Source: Paratinospora sagittata
Taxonomy: Eukaryota > Streptophyta > Magnoliopsida > Ranunculales > Menispermaceae
Length of the DNA stretch: 64,000 nt
Assembly (NCBI GenBank): GCA_035771175.1
Contig: CM069600.1
Location: 8,331,729 to 8,395,728, forward strand
Reading direction: 5' to 3'
Made by a program: the position numbers and the translations under genes. The notes under the pieces were generated by a model. The model was not told where the DNA came from. It worked only from the letters and a program-made list of their open reading frames with translations, and made no database searches. Of the stretch, positions 10,401 through 22,811 are shown piece after piece (the stretch's first letter is position 1; each line of letters opens with the position of its first letter).

Positions 10401-10761
10401 ACAAAAAAAAATAGAAGAGGAAGAAGAAGATGCGGATGGAGGATGGAGGATTGGCGAGGGAAATTCGAGTGGAAGAGAGCTTGCTATAAATAGAAATTTG
10501 TGGGGGCATTTTCTTTCAACTAATTGATTAGATTTTGAAAAATGAAAAAGAGTTGGAAAAAAACGTAGAATAATATATATTTTTTAATTGCATTCACCAT
10601 GAGGTTCGCGTCCCACTAGATTCTCTATATTATTATTATTGTCAAGAGCTTTGACAACCGAGTCATGATCCTAAAGTCGTATAGAATAAAAACATGCTAA
10701 GAACTATAGCAATGACAGAAATGATAACGAGTATTTTTTTTATTTTTGCTTAAGCGAGGTT

Positions 10762-11444
10762 TGTTGGATTTTGGCTTAAACATGAATTTTTTGTTATTTT
10801 AGAACATAAAACACATATTTAGAAAGTAATTAGGACTTTCTAAATATGAATAAATGTTTTATGATCTAGTTGTATTTGAATAAAGAAACCATGTTAGTGT
10901 AGAATGAGAAATCATTGTTGGTCACAATTTTTAACTATTGTAGCTATAAAGTCTATATATAGAAGGTCTCTCATTGTTTATTGATCATCCCAATTAGTGA
11001 GTGAGATATAGAAGAATGTGAAATTTGGTCCTTGGAAGTTTTGTAAAAGAGTGTAGAGTTTAGAACTTGTGCGGATAATGCGGTTGAAGTTCTAGTTTTT
11101 TCTTTATATTATTCTTCTTTACCAAAGTCTCGGATTTGTGTACTATCTGGTATAGAAGTACTAGAAGTGTTTAATTCTTCTAAGGTACTTATTAATTGAT
11201 AGTATATTGTTTTTGCCTGTAGTTTTTTTTTCTGATTTAGGAGTTTTTTCACGTATATATTTAAGCTGTGGTTGTTGATCTCTATTGTTCTTTTTTTTTA
11301 TTGAATATGTGATATTGGAAGGTTTGAGTATTTTTTCTCAACAAGGTTTGAATTAAATAGGGTACCGAATATTGACGATAGCTTGATATATATTGTTGAG
11401 CCTTTATTTGAGAGTTAAGCTTTTAGGCTTAGTAGTTTTTAACA
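10762..11444 (+). mobile_element. LTR followed by a primer-binding site (LTR retrotransposon remnant)
   Basis: The unit starts TGTTGGATTT and ends TTTTTAACA. It is directly followed by TGATATCAGAGCCTTG (11445-11460), which differs by one base from the initiator-tRNA(Met) binding site TGGTATCAGAGCC used by many plant LTR elements. A TATATATAGAAGG promoter-like box lies near 10957. No gag or pol follows, so only the 5' LTR and a little leader remain. The start is inferred from the TG rule and has no second LTR to confirm it. Confidence 0.6.
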
Positions 11445-11460
11445 TGATATCAGAGCCTTG

Positions 11461-12640
11461 ATTTTGTAAGAGATCTTGAGTTTAATTCTCCTTATTGACA
11501 TTTGCATTTCTTTATTCGCATAATTGATATTTCTCTTTTTCTATCTCTCTTCCGACTCTTTACGTATAGGATGAGATTGCACGTGAAGGAAAATATTAAT
11601 GATAGCTTGATATTGTTGAGTAATTTTGTAATGTATAATTATATATTTAATTACTTCTCTCATTTAACCGAATTAAAGATATATAAAATCTTATATACAG
11701 AAAAAGTAAATTTAAATTTATTGTAACCCCAAATTGCAAATGAGCCATGATCCTAAAGTCAAGGTATCCTTTAAGAGTCGCCGGCCTACTTGCTTTGTCA
11801 TTTTTATTTCTGCACTTGCATGTCATCTTCACTAGCCGCTAATGGGCCCTAAATCTTACCAAACACGCAGTATTCTTTGAATATCGACTTCAGTATGACG
11901 TAGTGGAAGGAACGTCACTAAAATGTTTAAAAAAGAGATGTTTTTTTATTTATTTTTTTGTAGGGCAAGAAGACAGTTTTATTCACCATGAACACACAAA
12001 ACCGCTATACCCTTTTTTTCACTTCCCAATAATTCCCAATAAAAAATTAATTTCATTATTTTAATAGCAAATTTTAGTATTTCGTAAGGTTAATGTTTTT
12101 TTTTCCTCTTATATCACTAGGTATTGGTTTGTATCCATTGATATTAATAATTTTCTATTTTCTAAATATGCGTTGTTTTAATGTAATAGAAAAATAATTT
12201 AAGCAAAAAATAATCTAATTACATTAAACATTTTGGCAATTGAAAAATTATTTAATTTTCTTTTCTTTTTTTTATAAAATTCTCTACGTTACCTAATTTA
12301 AAAAATAGGTAGAGATAGTCATTCGCAAACAAGGTAAAAAAAATGTAATTAAATTATAATAAAAAAATAGTTAAAAAATAATAAAAATAAGTGGTGGTGC
12401 ACATGACAAAACAATAAAGAAGGGCCAAAAGAAGAGAATGAAAAAGTGAAATTTAATTTTCTATTAAAATTATGAAATTAATTTTTTATTAAAAACAATA
12501 AATTATTTTTTTATTAAATGCCAATTAATTTTCTATTAAAAGACCAAATGGTTACTCTTTTTTTCGTGTCAATTTTTTGTCATTGCCTTCAATGCACAGT
12601 ATATAAGTTGTACAAGAAATTCATGTAATGCATCCATTTA
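11461..12640. other. Intergenic AT-rich sequence
   Basis: No gene is supported. The block TTCTAAATATGCGTTGTTTTAATGTAAT (near 12159) recurs in diverged form at about 3757, where it borders the first LINE. The rest is poly-A/T low-complexity sequence. Confidence 0.5.
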
Positions 12641-12894
12641 CATCTTCTGACATAGTTGCTTCCATTGCCACGCCGCGGCCAATCCACAAATCCTGCAGCA
12701 GAAAGACTGTACAAACAAGGCTGATCACAACCCTCATATAATCTCTATTCCGTGCAGACATCTCTTTCTCAATTCCGGCATTATAACAACAATAACAAAA
12801 GCCTCGCCCTTCTGGGGTTGGAATTCAGGCGTCTTCAGAAACACCCTTTAATTCGTCCTTAAGAGAACCAGGAATGTATAATAATAGCCTTTGG
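12641..12894 (-). other. Probable 3' untranslated region of the ETR1-like exon
   Basis: Minus-strand sequence downstream of the receiver-domain stop is less AT-rich than the surrounding intergenic DNA and has no coding frame. I infer it to be the transcript's 3' end. The polyadenylation point is not determined. Confidence 0.4.
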
Positions 12895-13258
12895 TTACAA
12901 CAACTTCACCGTTCGCAGAGGCCCATTCTCTAATAGCTCTAACAAAACACTTCTCATTTTTTCAAGTGAAACTGGTTTTAGTATAATTCCATCCATACCG
13001 ACCCTTAAGCAATGCTCTTTTGTTGCTCTGTCAGTGTTTCCTGTTAGTGCAACGAGTAAGGGTCTTTCCCGACTTGATGCGAATCTTTCACGTATTCTTA
13101 CTGCCACTTCGTACCCATCAATCCCTGGAATGGATACATCAATGAACACAACCTTGTGTTCTTGGGATAAAATTCGTAGACACTCTTGGCCTGAGCTCAG
13201 TGTCGTTACGTCACATCCTAGATGCACAAGAAGCCCCTTTGTTACCATCCTGCTGACC
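12895..13258 (-). CDS. ETR1-type ethylene receptor, terminal exon (receiver domain)
   Basis: The minus-strand frame begins after a good acceptor (TTACAG, exon starting near 13258) with [19 protein letters not shown] and ends at TAA 12895-12897. It covers most of a CheY-like receiver: the phospho-acceptor Asp in [10 protein letters not shown], the conserved hydroxyl residue in VALTGNTD and the Lys in ILKPVS. The sequence pattern is that of the ETR1 subfamily, not ETR2/EIN4, from family knowledge. In intact receptors this domain follows the ethylene-binding membrane part, GAF and histidine kinase, and acts at the endoplasmic reticulum. None of those parts is visible between here and the gap or beyond it to 20.4 kb. 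The last residues ([11 protein letters not shown]) depart from the family's usual tail. It is either the end of a gene with very long introns or an orphan fragment. Confidence 0.8.
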
Positions 13259-14144
13259 CTGTAACAGCAAAAAAAATAAAACCAATAAGGCTAAAAAGAA
13301 AATGGAATTTGGCATATGCAGATCACCATGCTCTATTGCATCTGGTTAGTGTTTAAAAGTACTGCAATTCTTTGTTTCTTTGTTTCTTTGTTTTTGCGCT
13401 TTTGTTTTTTTTTTTTTTTTTTTTTTTGACAAGAAGCAAACTTCTATGTATACTACAGTAAAGATTGATCTATACATGCATATTTTCACATCGATCCCTA
13501 GGACGACAAGGTGTTCTCCTAAAAGTACTGCATTTAGTTCCATAATTTAGTAAATAACTTCCCCTCAAACAATTGCATTGGCTTAGATGAAGAGCAAACC
13601 TACTAACTAATTGCAAGAAATTTCAGTTGCTGGCTCCAACGAACGAAAGCCATGAGGAAAGGCTGGTAATGTTCCGACTCTAGCAAAATTCATAGTATGA
13701 TATTGTTGGGTCACAAGGCAAAATAAAGGTCTACACATAACAAAATAGAAATGGGACAATTAGTTCGAATTTATCTTTTTTTGGAGCAGTTTACACTGGT
13801 TTATTCGTTGCCACGACATTGAGCAGTTTACACTGGTTTATTCGTTGCCACGACATTCCAATATTATGCTTGTCATGCAAACCTTAAAAAGTACAAGCTA
13901 AGGAAGTATGATTGTTGATGCTCATGTTGATCACATCACATCACGTCAGTAGAAGTCCAACAAAATATGCTATAATTGTACCCTTACAATCATAATTGTC
14001 AAGAGTCTCAAATATGAACTGAATCATTTGTCAGTTTAGCAAATCAAATCCTTGTCCAATTATATAAAACCTCCCTCCCCCCTTCCAAATATATTAATAA
14101 ATAAAGAGAAAGAAGAAAGGTTCATCACATCAACCATATCTGTA
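13259..14144. other. Non-coding sequence beside the ETR1-like exon
   Basis: This is probably intron if the gene continues, since it begins with a clear acceptor for the exon. I searched both strands by eye for the rest of the receiver (the DENG-type acidic pocket) and for kinase motifs, and saw none. A T-rich homopolymer occurs near 13405-13428. Confidence 0.5.
13784..13857. repeat. Perfect tandem duplication, 2 x 37 bp
   Basis: Two identical units start GAGCAGTTTACACTGG at 13784 and 13821. Confidence 0.9.
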
Positions 14145-14456
14145 TTTTTTTTTTTTTTTGAGAAGAGACAATAAAGATTAATATTAATGTAAAGTAGTGG
14201 TTACATGCAATGAACGAGCACAAGGAATGCTCAGCAGGAACAACTGCAACTAGGAAAATCTTCTACAGCCCTTATTGAACCCATAAATGACTATTCCGAT
14301 AACAAAAGAGCTCCACAGTTCCAAAACCAGTCGGAGAATGAATACCCTCCCCCCAATTTAGAGGTACATACCCATCCTGCCACTAGAATTCTAGAAGACT
14401 CCCAAACAGAAGCTACATGTCTCTGTACTTTAAAGAAGCCATCCTTTGTTAATACT
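14145..14456 (-). mobile_element. LINE 3'-end fragment (minus strand, poly-T border)
   Basis: A run of 15 T at 14145-14159, the complement of a poly(A) tail, is followed by about 300 bp resembling other LINE 3' ends in the window, with AGTAGTGGTTACATGCAATG and GAGAATGAATACCC. No open frame survives. It ends where a second T tract begins the next LINE piece. Confidence 0.5.
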
Positions 14457-14458
14457 AC

Positions 14459-16250
14459 TTTTTTTTAATAGGAAACAAGAGAGAATGTATTAATAAGAAA
14501 AGAACGAACCAAACGGGGGACAAGGAGACCTCGAAAAAGGAACGAGGCTAAGCCCATTTTGACCTCAACTGACCTAAAGACAGACCCAATCCCTTGTTAT
14601 AAGACACCACCCACAGTTAAGTCCTAAAACAAACTACATCCCATGGGGGAGGGACCCTCCCTAAAAGACCTCCAGTTGAAGACTCTTCAGTTTTTTCCAA
14701 CCATATTAGCCATAACAATGCCAAAGAAGCTGTCCACCATAAAATGTGAAAAGTGTTGGAGTGGACATGAGAATTTGGAAAGCAGAAAACATCCTTAACC
14801 AAACTTGGCAGCACTATGTCTAGATTGAACTCCTTTCTAAGCTCCCTCCAAAGGTGTTGGGCAAACAACGTTGAATTAACAAGTGGTCGATTGTTTCTCT
14901 TCCATTCTTGCATAGTACGCAATAATTCGAGGATATCTAGAGGTAAGGCCCTGCCTACGTTTTTGTAGAATGTCAAATGTGTTGATCTTTCTCTTGAAAC
15001 TGATCAGAGAAAATTTCAATTTTGAAGGAATCCTGGCATTCTAGATGAAGTTTGGATATGGAAAGAAGAGGGAGAATTAATAAAGAAAGAAAAGAAGGAT
15101 TTACATGAAAAGGATTTACCGCAAGACCCTAGACTAAAGACTGTTCAGCTCCCTATTTTTGTAGAATGTCAAATGTGTTGAAATTTCTCTTGAAACTGAC
15201 CAAGAGAAAATTTCAACTTTGAAAGAATCCTGGCATTCTAGATCAAGTTTTTGAGTATGGAAAGAAGAGGGAGAATTAATAAAGAAAGAAAAGAACTTAC
15301 ATGAAAAGGAACTCGATTTATCACAAGGCCATAAATGTTTGTCTTCAAAGAAAGTCTAATTCTCACTCTTCGACCCTAGACAAAAGTCTGTCCAGTTCCC
15401 TAATTTCTCAATCATGAGGGCTGTGAACAAAATGAAAACTCCAAGAAATGAAGTTACTCCTAGGATTATCTTGATGGATGAAGAAGGAGATTAGCTTGAA
15501 ATGCACACCTATGTATAAAGAGATGGAAATGCTGCAACTAAGCTAGAGGAACCGCACAAAACGTCCTCCCAAGCACAGATTTCAACCCCTTTTCCAAGGG
15601 AAAATTTGATTAGGCTGAGGAACTCTGATTGGAGGGAAGCAATGAATTTCCAAGGGCTCCTATGGGTAAGTCTACTTGCTGAACCTGCGTCACAGTTAAT
15701 GTCAAAGATCTCATGTCTGCTCATCATGATTTTGGCCCACAATGAGTTATGTTCCTCAGAGAACCGCCTTAACCACTTTGCCATCAAAGCCTTATTCTTA
15801 GTTGTATTACTCCCCATACCAACTCCCCCTTTCCTTTTGGTCGGACTACCATTTCCCAAGACACCAAGTGATCTCTGTTACCCTCATCCACCCCTTTCCA
15901 CCAAAGTCCTCATCAAACTTTCAATTATGTCTGGTAGGCTCAAAGGAATGCAGAAGAGAGAGATGATATAGGTAGGTATGGCTCCAACACTTCTTGAAGC
16001 AGAGAAAATCTATGTCCTCTAGAGAGATAGCCTTTCCTCCATCTTGTGACAGCTTTTTTTTAATATTTTTGAAAACCATCTGATCCCCAAAAGCCTACCT
16101 TGTTAGTGTTGCCTCCCAGTGAAGTCCAAGGTACTTCATAGGATATGAATCAGTAGTACAAAAACCAAAGCTGGAAGCCATATTCTCCACTAGTGAAGAT
16201 GCTCACCAGTTTATCAAGTTTACAAAACATAAAAGTGTTAGGGTTTTCTC
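14459..16250 (-). mobile_element. LINE (L1-type) ORF2 remnant, minus strand
   Basis: It starts with a T tract (14459-14466, tail side). Minus-strand pieces in order are: RT end (DSYPMKYLGLHW near 16140), a KGGVGMGSNTTKNKALMAKW and SPWKFIASL segment (15509-15859), and the zf-RVT end (14617-14976: FAQHLWRELRKEF and TASLALLWLIWLEK). The order and motifs are those of plant L1 ORF2 C-terminal halves. Stops, frameshifts and a tandem duplication break it. The endonuclease and the catalytic RT core are missing. Confidence 0.8.
14961..15345. repeat. Tandem duplication inside the LINE, period about 196 bp
   Basis: The block TTTTGTAGAATGTCAAATGT at 14961 recurs at 15157, and similarity continues through AATCCTGGCATTCTAGAT and AAGAAGAGGGAGAATTAATA. 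The copies differ at several positions. The duplication disrupts the zf-RVT region. Confidence 0.85.
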
Positions 16251-16879
16251 TTTACTAAGTACAAATACACCTTATTGATGGGATACATACTAAATATCCA
16301 CAAGTATATATTAATAATTTCCACGCCTAATATAAAGAAGAGTGAGAGTTCAAAAGTGATAAGATCTTGGACAATTCTTCTCAATTCTAGTATTCTTCCA
16401 AAATCTTAACTAAAAAAATCCAAAATACCAAATTACAACTTAGTGTTGATCTCCTTGTATTCTTCCAAAATCCAAAATACCAAATTGCACCCTAGTATTA
16501 ACGGAGAATGATTCATACAAGCCATTCAAGCACAAATACAAAAAGCACAGTTAAATTTGGCCCTAGACACTCACACAATTCACGTGTTTTATTTGTTTTC
16601 TTAGTAATATAAATAAGACCACTTGTCCTAGAAGACCTGAAGGTTGAGAAGAAGAATCTTCATCTTCTTGAAGTTACTCAGTAACATTCATGAGGCTTTA
16701 AAATTCATGCGGCATGATATTTACTAATTTTGAAGGCTTTAAAATTCATGAAGCATGACAGTGCCATTTCTCACCATCTTTTCATCATTCATTGAGGAGA
16801 AAAAAAAAAAAAAAAGTCTATGTAACATTGAAGTGATATTTTAAATGAGAATTTTAATAGAAAGATCTCACAGGTAGTA

Positions 16880-16979
16880 NNNNNNNNNNNNNNNNNNNNN
16901 NNNNNNNNNNNNNNNNNNNNNNNNNNNNNNNNNNNNNNNNNNNNNNNNNNNNNNNNNNNNNNNNNNNNNNNNNNNNNNN
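16880..16979. other. Assembly gap (100 N)
   Basis: Exactly 100 N, the conventional placeholder for a gap of unknown size. Distances across it, and continuity between the ETR1-like exon and anything upstream of it, cannot be trusted. Confidence 0.99.
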
Positions 16980-18031
16980 AGTGACTTAAAGAACCTAGTT
17001 ATCTAGATCTTTTTTATCTCTTTTTAACTCATATTGAATCACTAAAATCGGAGTTAAAAAAAAACGTTAAGGTCATTTGAAGTTTATTTATCGATTGTTG
17101 AATTGATATACCGTTCAGTAAACAATCGGTAGGGGTGTACACGGGTTCGGTAACCCAATTAGTCCTTCTAACTCAAATTAATTTAGTTTGAGTAGGGTTA
17201 GGCTTGGTCTTTGGTTAATTTAAAGCTACGTTAAACTTTTAGCACATTTATCAACTATCTTTATATATATATATTAAAGAGTAGAAAAGAGCATATATAA
17301 TCACATTTTCTCGGTCACCTTGAGAAAATAAGTTAACGTAAGGGAAAATAGAATAAAGTTTTACAATTTTTTAGAAGTAATTTGGTTTGGATTGAGTTAG
17401 TTGAGTTTTAAAAGTGTAAACATGTTAGCCAATTCAAACTAATCTGATGAAGTATTTTAAAATAAAACACAACCCAAGTCAAACGACCTAGCCAGCCCAA
17501 TCTAACCTAATAATTATAGTTTGGTTCCTCAAGTTAGCCAAGTTGATTGAATAATAATTAAAATAATTAAAAGACATTTATCTTATCTTATTAAAAAAAG
17601 TAATATTTATATTAAAATTCAAACTTTGACTAATAAATATAAAATAATAAAAGGAAAGCCTCGGAAAAAGAAAGTCTGGGAAATACACAATTTTGTTCAA
17701 TCATCTCAAATTAAGTAATGATTTGAGTAATTGTGCGATTGCAAGTGATCTAATACTCAAAGATAATGTCAAAAATGTGCATAAAAAAATATGTTTTCAA
17801 AGTTTTTTTTTTTTTTTTGAAGAAAAAAAATGTTAATTTCTAATGTTGGCACATAATTTTTTTTGAATATTTTTGAAATGTATGTGTATTGTATAATATC
17901 CCTAACATTTAAAAGAAATTAGGTATCATCATAAAAAATGACGTTAGCACTTAACGTATCTTTATCATTACTCAAAAAGGTATTTTTCCTTGAGAATATC
18001 AAACTTTTAAACTGACAAGATCCCCAGATTA

Positions 18032-18088
<57 letters not shown>

Positions 18089-20445
18089 TTATAAGCTTAA
18101 AATTTGACTACTGTTTTTTTTTTCAGCAATTTAGTGTTTTTTTAAGGTAATTTAACTAGTGTTTATAAATTATGTTATAACAATTTAACCTGTGATGAAA
18201 TAAAACAATAAGATGCAGTCTTTTGCATAGACGACCCTCGTTTTACATTTTGCGTTATTTGTTGCATCTAAATTAAGGAGGGAAAGCAGTCATTTTGAAT
18301 ATTTCATTCCTTCTGTTTACATCAAACTCAATTTAATATATAAACTTATTTCATTTTTCATTTTTATTATTGATACCTAGGCCAACTTGTGCACCTCGTA
18401 AAACATACCATGCATCATGTAACACCTAGGCCTTTAACGCTTCCAAAGGTGGGCTTGCCCGGTTTAGTTATGTACCACTCTGATTTTTTTTATTTTTATA
18501 TTAAAAAAGAAAAGACTTAGGGACTCGAACTTTGAATATTGTTAAAAATATTATCAATGCTATCATGGTGATAAATTATTCATGTTTTTTGCCATTATTT
18601 TTTACTAAATCATTGTTCATCTTTTTTTTTTTTTTTTTGTTTAGAGGCAGGTGATATCCCAATTGACTTACACCCTTCTAACTCCTCCTTGCCAAACTAA
18701 TTTACTATTAGGACTTATACGTACTCATCACGCATCAGTTCGGATAAACCAAAGAATTAGCTCGCCAACCCATTGTTCAAATTATGAAATTTTTAGTTAG
18801 CATTCCATTTTTTTAAGAGAAGATATGAACATATAATATTTATCCTTTGTGAGGTATCAGGCCTAATTCTTGAATCTATTAATCCTCATACTAATAGAAT
18901 GAGACTACAAAGACCATCCAACGACACGAATCAGCCAAAACCAAGTTTAAAAATTTGTCTCTTTCGTTTAGCACGTATCCTACAACTGACGTAGTTTTTA
19001 CGAACTTTGTATAAGCGTCTTCCATAATATGCTATCAAACATATTACAAACTTTATTGCCCATAGATTTCGCAACCAACTGCGTGCAAACATCTCATTGG
19101 CGTTAGCATTTCATTTTTCAATTTGACAAAACCACATGCAAGCAGCTAGTTTTCAAGGCACTTGGGTCCAATGCCACAAACATTGTACTATTGTTTGGTC
19201 TTATCTTTTAGCTTTTTGTTTGGGTTTAGCTATCAAACATATGAAGGTTGTTTGGGTGAAGACGCCTTCTTTTGTTTGAAACTAGCCGTTGAGTGTCGAC
19301 AAATTACCTTTTAGTTTAGGTTAAAATTCCAAACATAGAAAAAGGTGTTTGGGCGAAGATGCCTTCTTTTTGTTTGAGACTAGCATGTTTGTGAGATTTC
19401 TCCAATGAAACTTCAACTCGATATAATATAATTAAATTAAGAAAAAAATTTGAAATAAATTAACTGTGGGCCGTCTAGTTTGTGATTTAGGTACAATTTC
19501 TTGGATATACAATATAAAAACACAAAAAATATGTATTAGTTAGTTGACTCTGGATTTTTATTTTTATTTTTTTTTGGCCAGTAAAAAAAGGAAAGAGAGA
19601 GAGAGAGAGAAAAAAAAAAAAAAAGTGCATTGGCCTATCTTGATTTTATCTTATTCCTCCATAAGAAGTTAAGTACATAAAAATACAATAAGAGAAGAAG
19701 GGTAAAAGAAAACATATAGTTCACAAGGGTAAATTTGAAAAAAAAAAAAAACAAATCTAACTACAAAAAAATATAGCAACACATTTATATTTATTGAATA
19801 TGTATGGTTTACACATCTTAAGGTGTGTAGTAAATGATCTAATGAACAAAAATATATAGTTACATCTTCTTGCTTTCATTCTTCTGATGTAGTGTGGTCA
19901 AGGAATTCAATAAGTTTTCTAACTTTTGACATTATAATGTTATAAATAAATATATGGTCATGGAAATCCATGTAATTCAGTCCATGAATTGCAATTGGAG
20001 GAGAAGTTTATGCCCAAATTGGGTCCACCAACAAATGTATAAAATGTATATTTTTCTTTGTAGTAGAGCAGATATTTGGTGAAGGGAAGTTGATGGGTAT
20101 AATTTGGATTTAAGCTTTTGTATGGTATCATAAATATTTTGCCAAAAAATCTAGAGATGGTGTGTGAGTTAGGACATGGAGGGGTGGCCTAAGCATCTTT
20201 TTAAAAGGCCAAAGGTATAGAATATGTCTAACATATATAAAACCAATATAATAACAATACATAGCATGCATGGGTTTGGTATGGTCAGTATGGTGGTTTG
20301 TCTCATGGATCCCCCAAGAGAGGTTGGAGATGTAATCAATGAATTTTCTACTATTTGAAAATTAAAAATAATTTTTATTAGTTAAAAATTTGTTTTTTTT
20401 TTTTAAGTGAGATAAGAAATGAATTAATATCAATTAATTGGCATT
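16980..20445. other. Intergenic AT-rich sequence with simple repeats
   Basis: No gene is supported. Contents are: diverged GGGTT/AACCC repeat parts (about 17130-17230 and 17380-17540), an (ATT)n run at about 18032-18088, a short (GA)n tract near 19592, and an imperfect direct repeat at about 19240-19293 and 19340-19393 (TGTTTGGGTGAAGACGCC against TGTTTGGGCGAAGATGCC). Confidence 0.5.
18032..18088. repeat. (ATT)n microsatellite
   Basis: About 19 units of ATT in a row. Confidence 0.95.
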
Positions 20446-20753
20446 TGTTATAAATGTGTTGAATGTCCATCCTATAACCTCCAATTTCAATGCTTGTAAC
20501 CCCTATATTTAAATCCTATAACCTCCAAATTTATGATATTATTTAATTGCTCTTAATTGTATTAAATATATTGTGTAAATGAGTGTTATAACCCCTTATA
20601 CCAAAAAGTCTATATAAAGGGGTCTTGTATCTCAATGTAATCATCAACAAAGAGTACAAGTTCTCTAATATCTACAAACTCTTCTCTCTAGATTTTCTAG
20701 CTTTAGTTTAGTTTAATATCTATTTTATTTTAGTTTTTATTTATTTTATAACA
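20446..20753 (+). repeat. 5' LTR of copia A
   Basis: Starts TGTTATAAATG and ends TTATAACA. TATATAAAGGGG near 20610 is a likely TATA box, and the downstream leader begins CGTTATCAACACGATTG, a primer-binding-like sequence found after some copia LTRs. Confidence 0.92.
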
Positions 20754-21537
20754 CGTTATCAACACGATTGATTAGATCGATCAAGAAGAGAACATCATAT
20801 TCTACCATTCTTGCTCATATGGGAATGTACACAATGTTGTAAGATTTTATTTTATTTTATTTGTGCTATTCTTTTCATTTTATTTGTATCAGAATCTTGC
20901 ACTATTATTTTCTATCATAGTCAAAGAGTATGCACTTTTTTTTTTCTTTCTCTCTCCCTCTATTATTTTTTTCTTTCGTTTTTTTCATTATTTTTGTTGC
21001 TAAAATATTTACTATTTATTTAGAGATTTAAATTAGTAGAGATTTTCTACCATTTGCAATATTTTTTTTTTACAAATTTTAATTTTTAACTTTGAAAAAG
21101 TATATCTAAATACTCTAATAATTAAGTTATAGAGTATGTTATTTATTTATTTATTTATTTATTTTTACTGATTTCTTTATTGCTAAAAAATAAAAAAATT
21201 ACAATTCTCACATTGGATTTTTTTTTTTTCGTTAGATTGCATCCATTAATATTTTTTTTTGTCATATCATATAAATTGTTGAGCCTAAAATATATATGTC
21301 TAATTTTCAGTTATAATTTGAAACTCTTTATTCTTGGATACACACATGAATGTCATTTTGTTAAAAGTAGTATAAAAAAAAGGATTTTATATATATTTTA
21401 TTCAAAATATATATGACTATTTCTTTGCATACTAATACTCATCTTATGAATTTTATGCAAATGAATGATCCATCGTGGATACAATTATAAATAATATATT
21501 TTGATTAGAACTTACCAGTATATTTTTTTGTTAAGAT
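20754..21537 (+). other. Leader of copia A (between LTR and gag)
   Basis: Non-coding AT- and T-rich leader. It contains the presumed primer-binding site immediately after the LTR. Confidence 0.6.
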
Positions 21538-22599
21538 ATGTCGAATATTACGAAACTTGAATTTGTTGCACTTGATATTTCAGGTAACAATTATTTGTCA
21601 TGGATCTTTGATGCTGAGATCTACTTGGATGCCAAAAATTTGGGCGATACAATTAAAGAAGAAAAACAAGCATCCATACAAGATCGTGCGAAGACTTTAA
21701 TATTCCTTCGGCACCATTTCCATGAAGGCTTGAAAAGTTTGAAAAGTGAATATATCACTGTTAAGGACCCTTTCATCCTTTGGAATAATTTAAAAGAAAG
21801 GTTTGACCATCAAAAGACAGTCATTTTGCCAAAAGCTCGTTATGAGTGGATGCATTTGAGGTTGCAAGACTCCAAAACAGTTAGTGAATATAACTTCGCA
21901 TTGTTCAAAATTAGCTCTCGGTTGAAGCTATGTGGAGAGAAAATAACTGAAGAAGATATGTTAGAAAAGACTTTTACTATATTTCATGCCTCGAATGTGC
22001 TCTTAAAGCGACAATATCGAGAACGTCAATTCACTAAGTATTTTGAATTGATCTCATGTCTTTTGGTGGTTGAGCAAAACAATGAGTTATTGATGAAAAA
22101 TTATCATTCTCGTCCAACTGATACTGCACCATTCCCTAAAGTGAATGTTGCCTCAGTTAATAATCATAAATATGGACGTGGACATAATTGTCATAATAGA
22201 CGAGGAAAAGGGTATGGCAAAGGCTGAGGTAGAAATAATCCTCGGTATCATGGTGGTCATAATTCCCAAAAAAAATGGAATAAAAATGATGCAAGGCATG
22301 AAAAAGGAAAAGGTTTTCAGAATAAACCTACAAAAGACCATGTGAATACATGTTATAGATGTGGAATGAAAGGGCATTGGCATCGTACTTGTCGTATATT
22401 CAAACACTTAGTTGACCTTTACCAAGCCTCAATTAAAGATAAAGACAAAAATGTCGAAATGAATTTGGTTGATGCAGAGAAAAGTTTGAATAAAATTTTT
22501 TATAATGGAGATACCACTGTGGACATGACAAATTTTGATATTTCAGATTTTGTGGAAGATCCCAGTGGACAATATATCAATGAGGGAAATGTTAACTGA
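21538..22599 (+). pseudogene. copia A gag
   Basis: The frame from ATG 21538 reads a typical copia gag (NYLSWIFDAEIYLDAKNL, WNNLKERFDHQK). It meets an in-frame TGA at 22225-22227 in a Gly/Arg-rich stretch, then continues to a CCHC zinc knuckle CYRCGMKGHWHRTC (22353-22394) and stops after ...NEGNVN at 22599. Gag forms the particle and binds RNA through the knuckle. A single nonsense change is the only obvious lesion in this part. Confidence 0.9.
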
Positions 22600-22811
22600 A
22601 TAACATGATTTTTTTTAATAAAAGTATTATGTAATGAGATGTTTTTTTTAATATAATATGTTTTTTTTGTTCTTGTTAATAAAATGTCCTTGTTTTTTTT
22701 AGATGACTTATATATATATATATATATATATATTTATTTATTTATTTGTTTATGCTATGATAGATGGATCTTTATGAAGAATGCCCAAATTTTGAATGAA
22801 GTAAAGGAGAT

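Noticed and set aside
13621..13720. An additional exon upstream of the ETR1-like exon (a short frame giving ARVGTLPAFPHGF on the minus strand)
   Set aside because: It does not resemble the linker or receiver start of ETR1-type proteins and has no clear splice borders.
20754..20790. Calling the tRNA that primes copia A
   Set aside because: The sequence after the LTR (CGTTATCAACACG) is primer-site-like, but I could not match it to a particular tRNA 3' end without a search.
22680..22740. Gene content in the T-rich and TA-rich stretch between copia gag and protease
   Set aside because: Simple sequence only. The short frames there come from the (TA)n tract.
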